Origin: Lunularia cruciata
Taxonomy: Eukaryota; Streptophyta; Marchantiopsida; Lunulariales; Lunulariaceae
DNA length: 64,000 nucleotides
Assembly (NCBI GenBank): GCA_948567375.1
Contig: OX419758.1
Coordinates: 66,741,965 to 66,805,964, forward strand
Reading direction: 5' to 3'
The first letter of the stretch is position 1. Every line of letters starts with the position of its first letter. Under the pieces are notes generated by a model. It had not been told where the DNA came from. It did not search any database and worked only from the letters and a program-made list of their open reading frames with translations. Shown here in pieces: positions 38,376 to 49,923 of the stretch. A program made the translations under genes and the position numbers.

Positions 38376-40374
38376 GGTAGAGCAACATAAAATGTGCTTG
38401 ATAGGCATTACCACTAGGACACTTGTGAGCTCTGTGCCTATCAAGGCAATTAAAGTACATGCTAGGGGCAATGGATTGAGTGGATAGGGTATTCTTGGAC
38501 ACAACCAATGGCTACTAGGGAGAGTGGTCTACTTGGAGTCCATCAAGGTGAACGTGGTCTACTTGGATTACATCTTTGGTCTACTTGGGATGCAACTAGA
38601 GGATGTATGGAGCTCGTAGCCAAAGTGGAGGGAGTTTTTCACACAGAAGTTGGGAGCTGTAGTTTCACACTATTGCTCCCAGGGGCCTACTATAGCAACT
38701 AGTCATCATGTCTTCCACTCTTACAACAATTATAGAGGATACTTGGGAGCTAGATCTAGGACCGAAGCTTATAGGAGAGGAAAGAAAAAGAGTATGGAGG
38801 TTCTTGAGGAGCTACACAAGTTGTTTTGCCTTCAATATGAAGGATTTGGGTGCTTTAAAAGGATATGGTATTTTTGGATTAAGCAAACTAACGATACACC
38901 AATTTTTTGACATCCCTATCAATATAGTGACATGGAGAGAGCATTAATTCAGAGTTAGAGTAGAGATCTTCCTAAGGCTGGTTTGGTGGAGATTTCACAT
39001 AGAGAGTATGCATCAACTACAATGATGTCAGCCAAAAAAGGATATGCATGGCAATTACACAAATAGGCAGATGTGTGGAGATTACTATCCTATCAACCGA
39101 CAAACTAGGGTTGATCTATATGCCATGCCTATACTAGAGGAGATCTTTGATGCGATTGGGCATACAAAGGTCTTTAATACTTTGGATCTTTGAGCATGAT
39201 ATCATTAGTTGCCAATCAAAGAGGAGGATAAGTCCAAGATCACATTTTGGGCTATTGATCCTCACGGTAAGGTGTGTGATATCAATAGAGGTTCTTACTA
39301 TTTGGGTTAAAGAATGCTCCTTCCAAGTTTTAGAGGGTCATGGACAGGATCCTAGTTGGATTCGATTTTTCTTGATGTTGTATTGATGACATTTTGGTCT
39401 ATAACACTACAATGGAGGAGAATGAGAGACATTTGTTGGAGGTGTTTGAGAGGTTGAGATCTCATGGACTCAAATTATATCTTGGGAAGTGTAAGTTCTT
39501 CCATGAGCAAGTTGAGTATTTGGGTCACACTATCTATCCTAGAGGACTTGGTGTTGAACAAACCAAGGTGGAGGCTATTGCACATATTTCCTGGCCTACG
39601 GATGTGAGCAACGTGCAAGCATTCCTTGGGTTGATAAACTTCTATCACCACCATGTTAGAGGATTTAGTGTCATTGCCAAGGTTTTGACAAAGCTGACCA
39701 AACTTACATAGGAGTGGTGTTGGGGAAATGAGCGAGAAAGAGCTTCTGTAGAGCTCAAGGAGAGGTTGACATCTAGTCCTATTTTGAGGAGACCAATCAA
39801 AGGATGACCATTTGCTCGGAGAGAAGTTACTGGTGTGCGCCCTCAAAAGGGCCTTGAAGGAGGCCGGCAAGACGGGGAACCTTACACTTATGAAACCCGA
39901 CCAAGAGGTGTGGAAAATGCTTAGGTTCACATTGATTGGAGTATGTTGGGGCTTGCAGCAATGCTCAATCATCATGATGATGAGGAGAAGGAGTTTGTGG
40001 TGGCTTATGCTAGTGGTCAAACAATTTAACGGGGAAAAAGATTGTTCATATGGGGGAGAGTGCTTGGCAACAATATGGATGGTAGTACATTTCTGATGTT
40101 ACCTATTTGGTAATCTCTTTACTCTCATCATTGATCATTAGCTATTGAAGTGGTTGATAGAGTCCGATAAGCTTTCAAGGAAACTTGCACAATGTGCTCT
40201 GATTTTATAGAAGTATGATTTCATGATTATTCAAAAACTTGGAATGGTAAACCGTGATGCGAATGAGTTGAGTAAAAATGTCCCATGTCCAAACCCAATA
40301 AGATAGACCAGAGCATGTTTGCATTGTGAGATAGATGAGGAGATGGTCTTGTAATAGAGTCAACATGTCAACAA

Positions 40375-41861
40375 GGTAAACCCAACGGGCTCCCGAAAAG
40401 GAGGTTTGGTAGTGAGATTAGATATCGCCCAATATCTAATCTCACGGCACAAGGTTCGAATTTATGGACCAGTGCCCCGGAGGCCGAAGGCCTTCCACCC
40501 AAATAGGAGGGTATTCCTATGTGGGTGAGTGTTCCTATGCTCGAAGAGTACCTCCGGACGGGCTGGCTTCCTGCTCGGAATATCTACCATTCCAATTTTT
40601 AACCTACGATATTCCATCCTGAAGATCTTTTGGTTCCGCCTTGGATTGTATTTTTCGAGGTCCCTGTATTAGTTCGTTTGAACTGTTCGTCTATTGAGGG
40701 CCCGAAGGGTCCGAAGGAGACTTCTTTGCCTTTACAGGTCCTCTGGCCGGCTTTACGATTTCCGCACACGAATACAAGATCATTTCGAGATTTTTGAGCA
40801 TATTCCAGGGTGCTATTCAACAAAGTTGGCCGGCTGGTCTGAATTTGTTTATAGGTGTTTATTACGTTAGTTTGGTGATTTTACGGATTCGACATTGTAA
40901 AAAATTCATACGTAGAAACTCTCCGGTTCAACCCGCTACAAGGCCCCAGGCCCCAAAAAATTGCACAAATATTTTCATACATTTTATATGATGCTTCACG
41001 CAGGGGACACTCTTTGTTAGTAGGATCCTCAGAGATTTAATGTGAGGCTGTGCAACTTTATGTATAAAGATATTTCAACATAAACAAGTGAAACAAGGTC
41101 CTCGCTTTAGTGTCAGGCGCTATGGTGATACGTGCCAAAAGTCCAGATCATTCTCGTTGGAAGAAATGGAAAGTAAAATTTTTTTTTTTTGACCCTTTTG
41201 ACAAAAAGAGTGCTTACGCACCTTCGGGCCTGTCCCGTTAGGGAGAGCCCTCCAGGCTTCAACCCGAACCCTATGGCCCAAAAAGCACTCGCTCAAAGGG
41301 ACAGGCTTTTCATACTTTTGAGGAATTTCCAGCTATCAAGGTTCGAAGAAGACGTCTTAGCCATTTGTGTAACTTAAGCACTGATCCGCTCTGTCCTAGA
41401 AGGCCTTCGTCCTTGGGACGGGGGCGGAGCCCGCCCCGAAAGTTGTAGTTAGGGACTTGACCGAGCCAGGCTCGGGAGTCGAGTAGGCTACGCCTACCCT
41501 GCAGTAGATGAAGTAAAAAAAGGGTTCAAGTACCGAGTTTTTTTTTCGGTCAGTTTTCTCTTGTTCCTGTCAGGTTTTTTTTTATTTCTCTCCGACAGTC
41601 CCCTTGGGGGCCTTTTTTTTAAGTATTTTTTCTCTTTTTTGTCTGACAGTTCGAAACGACTTTCCTGTCGAACCTCTACTTCGTGTCTGTATGAATTTTT
41701 TACCACAAACAATTTCCATAACATTCTTTATGAAATTTGAGGGCTCATTGCGGTAATAAGAAACTTAAAAAATGGACCCCAAGTGTTTGAAATCCAACTA
41801 TAGTTATTCCAATAAAAAAGAGAATGAAAGACCTAGGGTAATTATAAAATGACTTGTAACT
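40375..41861. other. Organelle-like DNA insert 1 within element B
   Basis: About 1.49 kb that interrupts the RNase H/integrase part of element B; the matching point in element A is continuous. It is unlike its surroundings: higher GC, plentiful CpG, and many short GC-rich palindromes (ggaggccgaaggccttcc, gcccgaagggtccgaag, gtaggctacgcctac, gggcggagcccgcc). Such palindromes are typical of organelle intergenic DNA in some streptophytes and green algae. I recognise no intact gene. A mitochondrial source is favoured because the neighbouring insert carries a trnS-like gene, but plastid origin is not excluded. Confidence 0.65.
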
Positions 41862-41989
41862 GTAAAACTATATGGTATCATACTGTGCCATGTTGGCACA
41901 CAACTACCTTCCTCTATATATTTTTGTAAAACTATATGGTATCATACTGTGCCATGTTGGCACACAACTACCTTCCTCTATATATTTTT
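41862..41989 (+). repeat. 64-bp exact tandem duplication
   Basis: Two copies, 41862-41925 and 41926-41989, identical by eye, at the right-hand junction of organelle insert 1. The inner part matches element A (continuing into 'tttttggaggc'), so element sequence was duplicated here, possibly during repair when the organelle DNA was captured. Confidence 0.85.
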
Positions 41990-42694
41990 GGAGGCTTTTG
42001 ATGTATTTTTCTGAGTGCACATAGGAGGAGTTATTGAGGTCATAGATCCAAAGAATGGAGATAATGGTACAGTTCAAAGAGACAGCAAGATGTCTTAGTG
42101 ATGGATTATCTTTGCATTGGTGTTATGGATGGCAGAATTGGAGCCAAGGAGAGAGATTGTGTTCTTCAACAAACCAGACAATTTAGATTGGAGTGCAAAC
42201 ACCTTCTTTGTGTATGGGAGGACGGTAGAGTCCAAGTAGTACCACTTCCATCTCAGAGACCATAGTTGGTCCATCATGCTCATGAGGAGCTACAACATTT
42301 TGGAGTAGAGCATACATATAGCTTACTCAAGAGTCATTATTAGTGGCGAGGTATGCAAACCAATGTACAATAGTTTGTTACTAGATGTGTTCTTTGTGAC
42401 CAAGTTAGAGCATCATTTAATGCTCCTATATCACAGTTGCACCCATTACCTATCATGGGTTTGGGTTACCATTGGAGTTTGGACTTGCTAGACTTTTACC
42501 GTTGATTGTGAGACATCATCAATACATTTTGGTGATGGTGAAGCACTTCTCCAAGTGGATTGAGTTAGTGGCACTTCTTGACAAGTCCAGTGAACTGACG
42601 GCTTACTCGTTCATGGATTGGGTTCTTAATCTTTTTGGTGCACCAGCTGAGATTTTGATTGATCAGGGTATAGAGTTCTTGGAGGAGTTTCAAG

Positions 42695-42985
42695 TTTTTC
42701 CCAAAAAAAACCAGCTTAGATAAGCTTTTTTTTAAGCTTCGGCATACTGGCGGAGCTCCCCGCATCCTCCGCGCATATGCCAAAGCCAAGGTAATAAAAA
42801 ATATTTTTTTGTTTTTTTTGGAGGTATGGCTGAGTGGTTGAAAGCATTGGTTTGCTAAATCAGTGTGACAATAAACTGTGCGATGTAATGTGGTTCAATT
42901 CCACAGGACGTGTGGTAGCTGTCCCGCAGTATGTTTCCACTCTTTCAACTAACCCTAATGCCAAAGGCAGTGGCTGTAAGAAGGG
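42695..42985 (+). other. Organelle-like DNA insert 2 within element B
   Basis: About 290 bp between two stretches of integrase that are contiguous in element A. It contains a palindromic stem (gcttcggcat...atgccaaagc near 42735-42787), T runs, and the trnS-GCU-like sequence at 42820. Only about 0.8 kb of element sequence separates it from insert 1. Confidence 0.65.
42820..42912 (+). pseudogene. trnS-GCU-like organellar tRNA pseudogene
   Basis: GGAGGTA, a D arm (GGCTGAGTGGTTGAAAGC), an anticodon arm with loop TTGCTAA (anticodon GCT at 42854-42856), a long class-II variable region, and a T arm (TGTGG-TTCAATT-CCACA, 42889-42905) are all present in order. The 3' acceptor strand that should pair with GGAGGTA is missing: the next bases are ggacgtg. 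It is therefore a truncated copy, not a working gene. The sequence resembles plant mitochondrial trnS-GCU more than the nuclear one. Confidence 0.8.
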
Positions 42986-43639
42986 ACAAGGCTTTGATTG
43001 ATCATTGTACTACCTCCCAAGATCACCATGAGGTAGATGTCTTAGCAAAGAGAGTGGTTTAGAAAATGAAGAGAGAATTACAAAAGTATGGTTTGCAAAG
43101 AGGCAACTTGGGAGATTGGGATCTCCAATTACCTTAGTTGGACATGGGCTATTGGTTCATCCAGCAAGCCTCCTTAGCATCCTTCTCTCCTTACTTTCTA
43201 CTCTATGGACAAGATCTAGATTTACTTGCAGCCATTTGTCGAGATGCTACTATAGTTTTGGACTTGGATGATCCAGATGTATGGATGAGTGCATGTTCTC
43301 AACGGGTAGAGATCTTTTGGAGAGTGATGCCAATGGCTTTTGAGAACTTGGAAATTGCTCAATATAGGGATATCTTATGCTATGTTACCATTCAAGGAGA
43401 GGAGGTTGTAGACCCTAAATTTCATCAAGGTGACTATGTATATCTACAATAAACAATATCAATGATACTTGATGTTTCTACATGCCACACTATCTTGAGA
43501 GTGCGTGAGGTTTTGCCATATGGAGTCCTTGTGTTGGAAGGACATGATGGTGTTGTTTGGAAAGATCATGTGTTCAATTGTGTGCCATGCCACCTCCCAA
43601 ACATTGATGGTACTATGAACCCAAGCTTAGCACTTGTAT

Positions 43640-43792
43640 GTGTAGGCTTGCTGTGTATGTTATGCGGCTCTTTTGGTGGAGCTACTACTATGTTAGTGTG
43701 TGATGGCTATTTGAGAGGATGGAATATGGCACATATGACTCCTCCCCTCATGATGGTTCCTCAAGGATAGTGGTTGTGTTCTAGATGTACTT
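43640..43792 (+). other. PHD-finger-like tail of element B (fossil part)
   Basis: Downstream of integrase lies CMLCGS..GATTMLVCDG, then a GW..M stretch and PPLMMVPQG, clearly homologous to the PHD-like tail of element A in the same position. Conservation of position in two old copies argues it belongs to the element. Confidence 0.65.
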
Positions 43793-44083
43793 GACTTATA
43801 GCTAGTTCATCCTTTGTATGGTATAAATTGCAAACATGTGACTAATGATGGGGCTCAATAGCACCCGGCCTCCTAATCTTTTGCCCACCATAGGGTATAC
43901 CATATACTTGGAGTAGATGGGTCTCTAAAGCTAGAGGGACCTAACTGCCAGCTAGGGAGGCAATTGTGGCACTTTAGAGTCCATGTATGGCTTATATGTG
44001 AGTTGTGCTTCTATAGTGTGTGATGTTTACAACAATGTATTTTGTGTAGCAATGTATAAATGCATAATAGTTGTCACACCATT

Positions 44084-44509
44084 TGTAGCATCACACCTGG
44101 ATTGCTTGGGCTCTGGAGTAGTAGTGTGGGTAGTGAGAAGTATTTTGGTAGTTACTAATAGACTACTTGTAGATGGTCAATTTTAGTGTTTGGGGTATTG
44201 ACTACATAGTGTGGCCCATTGTCACTTGCACCGTTTGCATTGTTGGATGTGCCGTCAATGAGACCATTAAGGTTGGAGACCAAGGCATAAACTCTTGAAG
44301 TGTAGCACCAGAGAGCTCACTTATTTGATGTTGAGCTTTTGAGTTTGTGGCTATGGTGGACAAAGGCCAACAAGCATCACCTAGATTCCCTTAGCTAGAG
44401 TGCTTGTGGCTTGACTGTAATCAATACCTGGTTGTTGGTAAATTATTGAGCAATAGATCAAGAATTGATTTGATTGAATGTGATTTAAGTTGTGTGAACA
44501 AACTGATTA
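44084..44509 (+). repeat. 3' LTR core of element B
   Basis: About 426 bp. It is flanked by two copies of a repeat of about 100-120 bp (43964-44083 and 44510-44612), the same arrangement as around the 3' LTR core of element A. Confidence 0.8.
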
Positions 44510-47500
44510 TTGTGGCACTTGAGAGTCCATGTATGGCTTATGTGTGAGTTGTGCTTCTAGTGTGTGATGTTTATAGTGATGTATATTGTGTAGTGATGTA
44601 TATATGCACAACATGGCAAAGAACAAACCAACCGTGGCAATGCAAGGATATGAGAGAGTGCTTGATGGAGAGGAGAAAAGGAATAATCAAAACAACTGAA
44701 GGACCTTGGCTGGTGAGATTTAATATATTGATTGATTACATGTCCTATGTGAAAAGGTGTTGGATGGACAAAGTACAAATTAGTGAAGTGGAAAAAAGAA
44801 TACAAGAGAACTATTTGGATGTGCTTGAGTTGAAAATTTTGCATGGACTGGAGTATCCATGACCCATATGATTTTTTCATTCTGAAATTGTGAATCCCAA
44901 AGTTGCATTTTGGAATTCTAGAATGAAAATTTAAATTTGACTTTTTGGATGTCTTGCAACCTTATGCAATCTCATGCAAACCACTACAGCCATTCAAATT
45001 GGCCACACAAACTGCTACAGCCTGTGTAAACAACCAACTAGCTTGTGTAGCTTGTGCAAACCTGCCCTAGTGGTTTGCGTAGGTTGCAGTGGTTTGCACG
45101 GGGTTGCATAGGATCATAGTTATTTTTCTTTCATTCCTTTTACATGTCTGCATGATTATCAATAGATTTAATCTTGAGTGGAACTTCCATATTTGAACAT
45201 GTAAAACATAAGGAAAAGGTAACTTCAAAAGTTGAGATCTCGCTCACCTGGAGTGTAGATGCAGTTTGAGGTTGAGCTTAATTGTATATCTATACCAATT
45301 TGAGTGTTTGAGCATAAAATACTCTATTTAGCACTTGCATTTATCAATTTGAGCATATATGTATATCTTATTACTTAATCAAATGCTTGTTCATGGATAG
45401 GAGTGTACCTAGGTGTTCTTAACCATCTTTATGTTGAATTAAACCCTTGAAATTTTACTTTGGAGGTTGTATCGTATGTTTAATATAAGAGCATTATATT
45501 TATAAACCACTTTTCGTTTTATGATGTGTAGGTGCAGTTGTGTATCAGATTTGCACAAACATGGAACAAGTATACTTATTGAGGTTAATTAGAGGCAGAA
45601 ATTTAGTTTTGAGTACTAAGATGATTTGGGAGACATTTTGTTTGCTTAGAGGGAGCACACTCAAGAAGAACACAATACCATAGAGTCTGATTGAAGATTG
45701 GTTTCCAATGAGGGATCATAGTGCACAGAGATATTTAGCATGACATTGTACATACACTACATGTAGGCCTTTTCTCCAAATGCTATGCTCTTTTCTTATT
45801 CCATCTAGCATCCCAAAGTAGTACATGGGATAATGAAGAGGAAAATAAAGTGCTCTACCTTTGTTTTTTATGATTGGGTGGAGCTTATTTGAGCAATTAC
45901 TGAGTCCAAGCTAGTCGTAGTTCAGAGGCAACTTCACCACCTGGTTTTGAGGCACTTTTATGTGACCCACGTAGGTCATATCCTCACCCACTTGTTCATG
46001 GAGAGAGAACTTGTGGGTGAGGAAGAGCGTGTATGTGGACTCAAAGAGACAGAGGAGGTTTACGGCATTGTGTGTGAGGATGATATAGAAAAGGCACTTG
46101 ATGACCATGATGATGACATTGACGGTAAGAAAGAGTGACTTGTATAAAGCATGGACTTTTACCTATATACATATATTTATATATTTGTGGATTTATGATG
46201 GAGCATACGGTAGTTATGCTTGTATAAGAGTGTTCTCTGAAGTTATTGTCATTGAATGTTGCAATGATATGATTTTGTTATAAGAAAATGTGTATGAGTG
46301 GTTGTGAGGTTTGATAATGTGTAGATGTATGTCCAAGTTGTCATGATCACTCTTCACATGAGAGCACCACCCTCAACTAGAACCACCCCAAAAGAGAGCT
46401 CTTTATGTATATGAGGCCTATGAGACAACTCCTTATGCTCATTCTCCCCATGAGAGTGCTCTCATGGAATTTGAGCACCATACTCTACCTAGAAAGACTC
46501 ATGTGTCTATACCTCTAGAGTGTCTTCTAGTTGAGACAAGACAAGAGGAGTTTTGTCATGAGGAGCATAGACTAGCTGAGTATGAGTTTAGGTTGAGCAC
46601 TTGTGAGAGTAGATGAGAAAAGAGGAAGGAGCAGCCATGGCTCACACTTAGTTAGTGCTATTAAAGAGAGGAAGAGAAGAGAGATTAGGGAGGTTGAAAC
46701 TTGTAGAGTTGGATGGCCTTATTGGTGAAAGAGTTGAGAGGATTGATGAGTTAGATGAACTTATGAGAGAGGGAGTTGATGACTAAGGGATATAGAATTC
46801 AAGAAATGTTTTATTTGAGAGAGTTTGCCATTACTATGGAGCTATTGGAGAGTACCCAAAGAAATCTAGATGATACAAGGACTTTGTTGGATTCTCTTAG
46901 GCTTGTATATGAGGATGCTCATGAGGAGGTGGCTACATGGTTGGAGGGGGAGATGTTATGCTTCCTTGGGTAGTTTTCTCACTTGATATAGGTACTTAGA
47001 TGACAAAGACCATACATGGTGGGGTAGGGTTTAGGGATCATGGGGTAGGATCTTATAAGGATTCACCCTCTCACTTTATTTTGCATATGGGCACTCATAC
47101 CCCATGTGTTATCCATTGTGAGCCTAGAGGTAGTCAGATTTACCCTTTGGATGTGTATCACACTAATGAAACTAGAGCTATTACTACCACTACCACTAAG
47201 TTGAGAGATTGAAGACATTGTGAGACTAAAGCTACTTAGAATTCATCTTTTAACCCAATTGGGAGAGCCAATTGTGGAAGTCAAAATTTGTTGATTCTCA
47301 TAGGCAAGCCTAGGGAGGAGCCTTATTTGTGTATAGAAGAGTACATTGTATAGTGGAAACCTTGCACAACTGATGATATGACCACCCTTTTGTTCTTTTT
47401 TGGTATAACACATGAGCTCTTCTAGATTCAAGGGAGGAAGCAAATACTGCAGGATAAAGTCTTGAGGCTCACCAACCTTAGAGAAAGGATGAGCTTTTCT

Positions 47501-49092
47501 AGAGTATTCATCCCACATAAACTTTTCCATGCAGATTTGAAGAAGAGGATTATAGTATTGGACTTGCGTTGTCTTGTTGACTTGAGAGATCCAACTAGAC
47601 TTATATTACCTCCATTCTTGGAGTGATATGCAGATACCAATATGAGGGGATGAAAATATTACAAAGCTGGTACTTCTTTATAGTATATCCCATACCTTGG
47701 TATGAATGAGTTCACAGAGTATTGCATCACACACTTTGAGGTTATCCTTTGGACTAGTGGTCCAAAGAAGGAGGCAAAGGTCCTGTTGCAATCTATGAGG
47801 GATGGTGGTTTTCTTCCAATAGGGGTAATTGATGCAATTCTCATGGCTTGCCTTGTTGACATGGATAGATATTTGAATGAGTATGGAGGAATGATGGTTA
47901 GGCTATATAGTACATTTACCTTGTTAGGTTTATCTCTTAGATATATTGATTATAGTTAGTGATGCTCTTCCTTATAATAGAAACCACCCTCGGGGGTATT
48001 ATATCCTCTAAGATTTTCTCCTATTGATATACCTAGTGATTCATGCACCTCCTTATTAGATGGGCTTGTAGCTCCTCTAGATAGATTTAGAGTCTCTACC
48101 CATACGACTATTAGATTTCTAGAAAAGGAATGGACATTTGGTCATTTTAGAGGTTATAGTTTGAATCCGTATGACCTTCTAGGAAGAGCCTTCCATGAGC
48201 CTTAGATGCATTCTTGTGGGAGTAGATGGATGTGGTGCTATAGTCCTTTCTTTTATACCACCCGCCCTATATTGTGGATTTCATGATGCTTTAGATCATG
48301 CAGCCTAGGTAGCATGCGGACTACACCTTGGTATTGTATATTGTACTTATTATTATTATTGGTACACTTATTATATTATGGTGAGTTTTCATTTTGTATA
48401 CTTTGTACCAAAGTCATTAATATCTTTTTTTACATGCATTTTATAAGCCCAAGTAGTCAAACTTCAAGTTCCAAATTTGTAATTGACATTTGCAAACTCT
48501 TTTTCTTCCTATTGAGTGAAATACTTGAATCCATAAAGGTGTTACAAGAAGTTTGTATTCCAACTACTGAACTTTACATATTTATGCAAGTGAAGAATAG
48601 ACCCACATAAATATATGCCAGCCTTGTATGATTGTCTTGTAGCCATACAAAAGTAGAGGGTTCCTTTTTATAATTGTAAAGCAAAGATGAGTCTATGGCA
48701 TATCCTATTTAACTACTTGAAGAATCTATAGGCCATGAGTTGAGCTAGAATTAAATGTATTTTTTGAGATTTGTTGTGCTTGGGCAGTTGAGTTCTCATC
48801 TCAATATGTAAGCTAAATCTGATGAGACAAATACATTCACCCTAAACTTGGGTATATATGTCCTTTTTTGATACCATAAGGTGTTCATATGGGTGTGATC
48901 AAGTATATATCAAGAAGTAAGCACATATATCACTTGTATACTAATATAAAGCGCCACGCAAACCAGAGAATTGGATTAAAGTGCAAACAACAATAACCTA
49001 AATGCATGTAAACCACCAAAATGCAATGAAATTAGCCTCCTAACACCGCACAACTCACCATCTGCTCACCTTACAAACTGCCACCTCAAATA

Positions 49093-49132
49093 CCACATAA
49101 ACCAAATGCCTTTGGGCAAATAGTTTATGTGG
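49093..49132. repeat. Inverted repeat, 10-bp perfect core in a longer imperfect stem
   Basis: CCACATAAAC (49093-49102) is mirrored by GTTTATGTGG (49123-49132). Imperfect pairing extends outward for at least another 10 bp (acctc...ggaggt). It is probably the centre of a foldback element covering about 48955-49225. Confidence 0.65.
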
Positions 49133-49315
49133 TGTTTGGAGGTTGTGTATCATTTTGATTTCCATGGTGTTTGCGGTTTGTGGACCCAATAGTTTGTGCA
49201 GCAATGGTTTGTGCAATTGGAGCATATGCTTTCCTCATCAAGTGAAGTCAAATTTTGCTGACAAGTTGATTATCTTATGCTTTCCTCATCATATACACAT
49301 CCATAGACATCTATA

Positions 49316-49482
49316 TAGTGAAGTGTAATCTTTGTTATATGCTCATTGCCTTGTGCTTTCATCTAGAATGATATACATAGTAAATTCAAATCTTTGTGAC
49401 ATGCTTATTGTCTTGTGCTTTCATCTAGAGTGATGTACATAGTGAGGTCAAATCTTTGTGATATGCTTATTGTCTTGTGCAC
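49316..49482 (+). repeat. Tandem repeat, about 62-bp unit, nearly three copies
   Basis: The unit 'agtga.gt.aaatctttgtgatatgct.attg.cttgtgctttcatctag..tgat.tacat' occurs at 49316, 49379 and 49440, the last truncated. Confidence 0.75.
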
Positions 49483-49923
49483 TAAAACTAGTTGAGTTAC
49501 TGTCTTTTGCACTAGCTGGACAAGTATTAGTTGGATGAGTGGAATGTTTTGGAACTAGGTGAGTGCTTATCTTTTGCACTAGTTGGATGAGTGCAAAAAA
49601 TTCATGCAAAAGAATAGAACCATATCAGAAAAGAACCCAATCATACAAATCACAAACCAATATCATAGTATCATTCAAAACAAAACCTTAGAACCATATC
49701 ATAGGAACTTTTCATAAACTCCATGACCAAGAACCAAACCATATCATTTAGAATTATAGAAACTCCATGAGCATAGAACTACATCTCTAGATTGAAAATT
49801 CATGAATTCAACAAAAGTGGTATAATACATTATGTCAAAGTCTTGTCAAATTATGTGTCCTTGTCCAAGTCCAAGTCCAAGTCTCTCAAGAAGAATATGA
49901 TACATTAAATTGGGTAAAAGTCT

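Larger units (their letters stand above)
32440..44612 (+). mobile_element. Ty3/gypsy LTR retrotransposon 'element B', old and broken, sister of element A
   Basis: Fossil on the + strand with the same plan as A: 5' LTR core 32440-32867; leader; gag about 33.95-35.9 kb (split by a solo LTR); retropepsin-like region about 36.3-37.15 kb (the DVLVGG stretch is shared with A); C5 methyltransferase-like domain about 37.39-38.37 kb; reverse transcriptase about 38.7-39.7 kb (IDD box); RNase H about 39.7-40.3 kb; integrase about 42.0-43.45 kb; PHD-like tail about 43.64-43.79 kb; 3' LTR core 44084-44509. It has well over ten breaks. The LTR cores differ by roughly 20% by eye, so it is old. Later insertions are a 679-bp solo LTR and two organelle-like segments. 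Removing these brings its length to about that of A without its own insert (roughly 10 kb), which supports the layout. Confidence 0.85.
44613..49900. other. Unassigned repeat-rich region with decayed coding remnants
   Basis: Short open + strand stretches at 44551-44862, 45947-46138, 46776-46973 and 47702-47959 look like remnants of one or more mobile-element proteins, broken many times, with no domain I recognise. An acidic stretch ends the second (near 46085-46135). Clusters of 'gcaaacca'-type motifs in opposite orientations lie at 44975-45120 and 48955-49225 and could be the ends of one element. Between 48300 and 48950 I see nothing. Confidence 0.4.

Noticed and set aside
40599-40991. Protein gene inside organelle insert 1
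   Set aside because: Open stretches on both strands exist but I recognise no organelle protein, and palindromes interrupt the region.
42820-42912. Functional tRNA-Ser gene
   Set aside because: The 3' acceptor strand cannot pair with the 5' strand, so no complete cloverleaf forms.
18818-44612. Elements A and B as one inverted segmental duplication
   Set aside because: Their nested solo LTRs occupy different positions and the outer flanks differ, so they are better explained as separate insertions of one family.
49316-49482. CRISPR-like array
   Set aside because: The repeats are contiguous and diverged with no unique spacers, and the genome is a plant; a simple tandem repeat fits.
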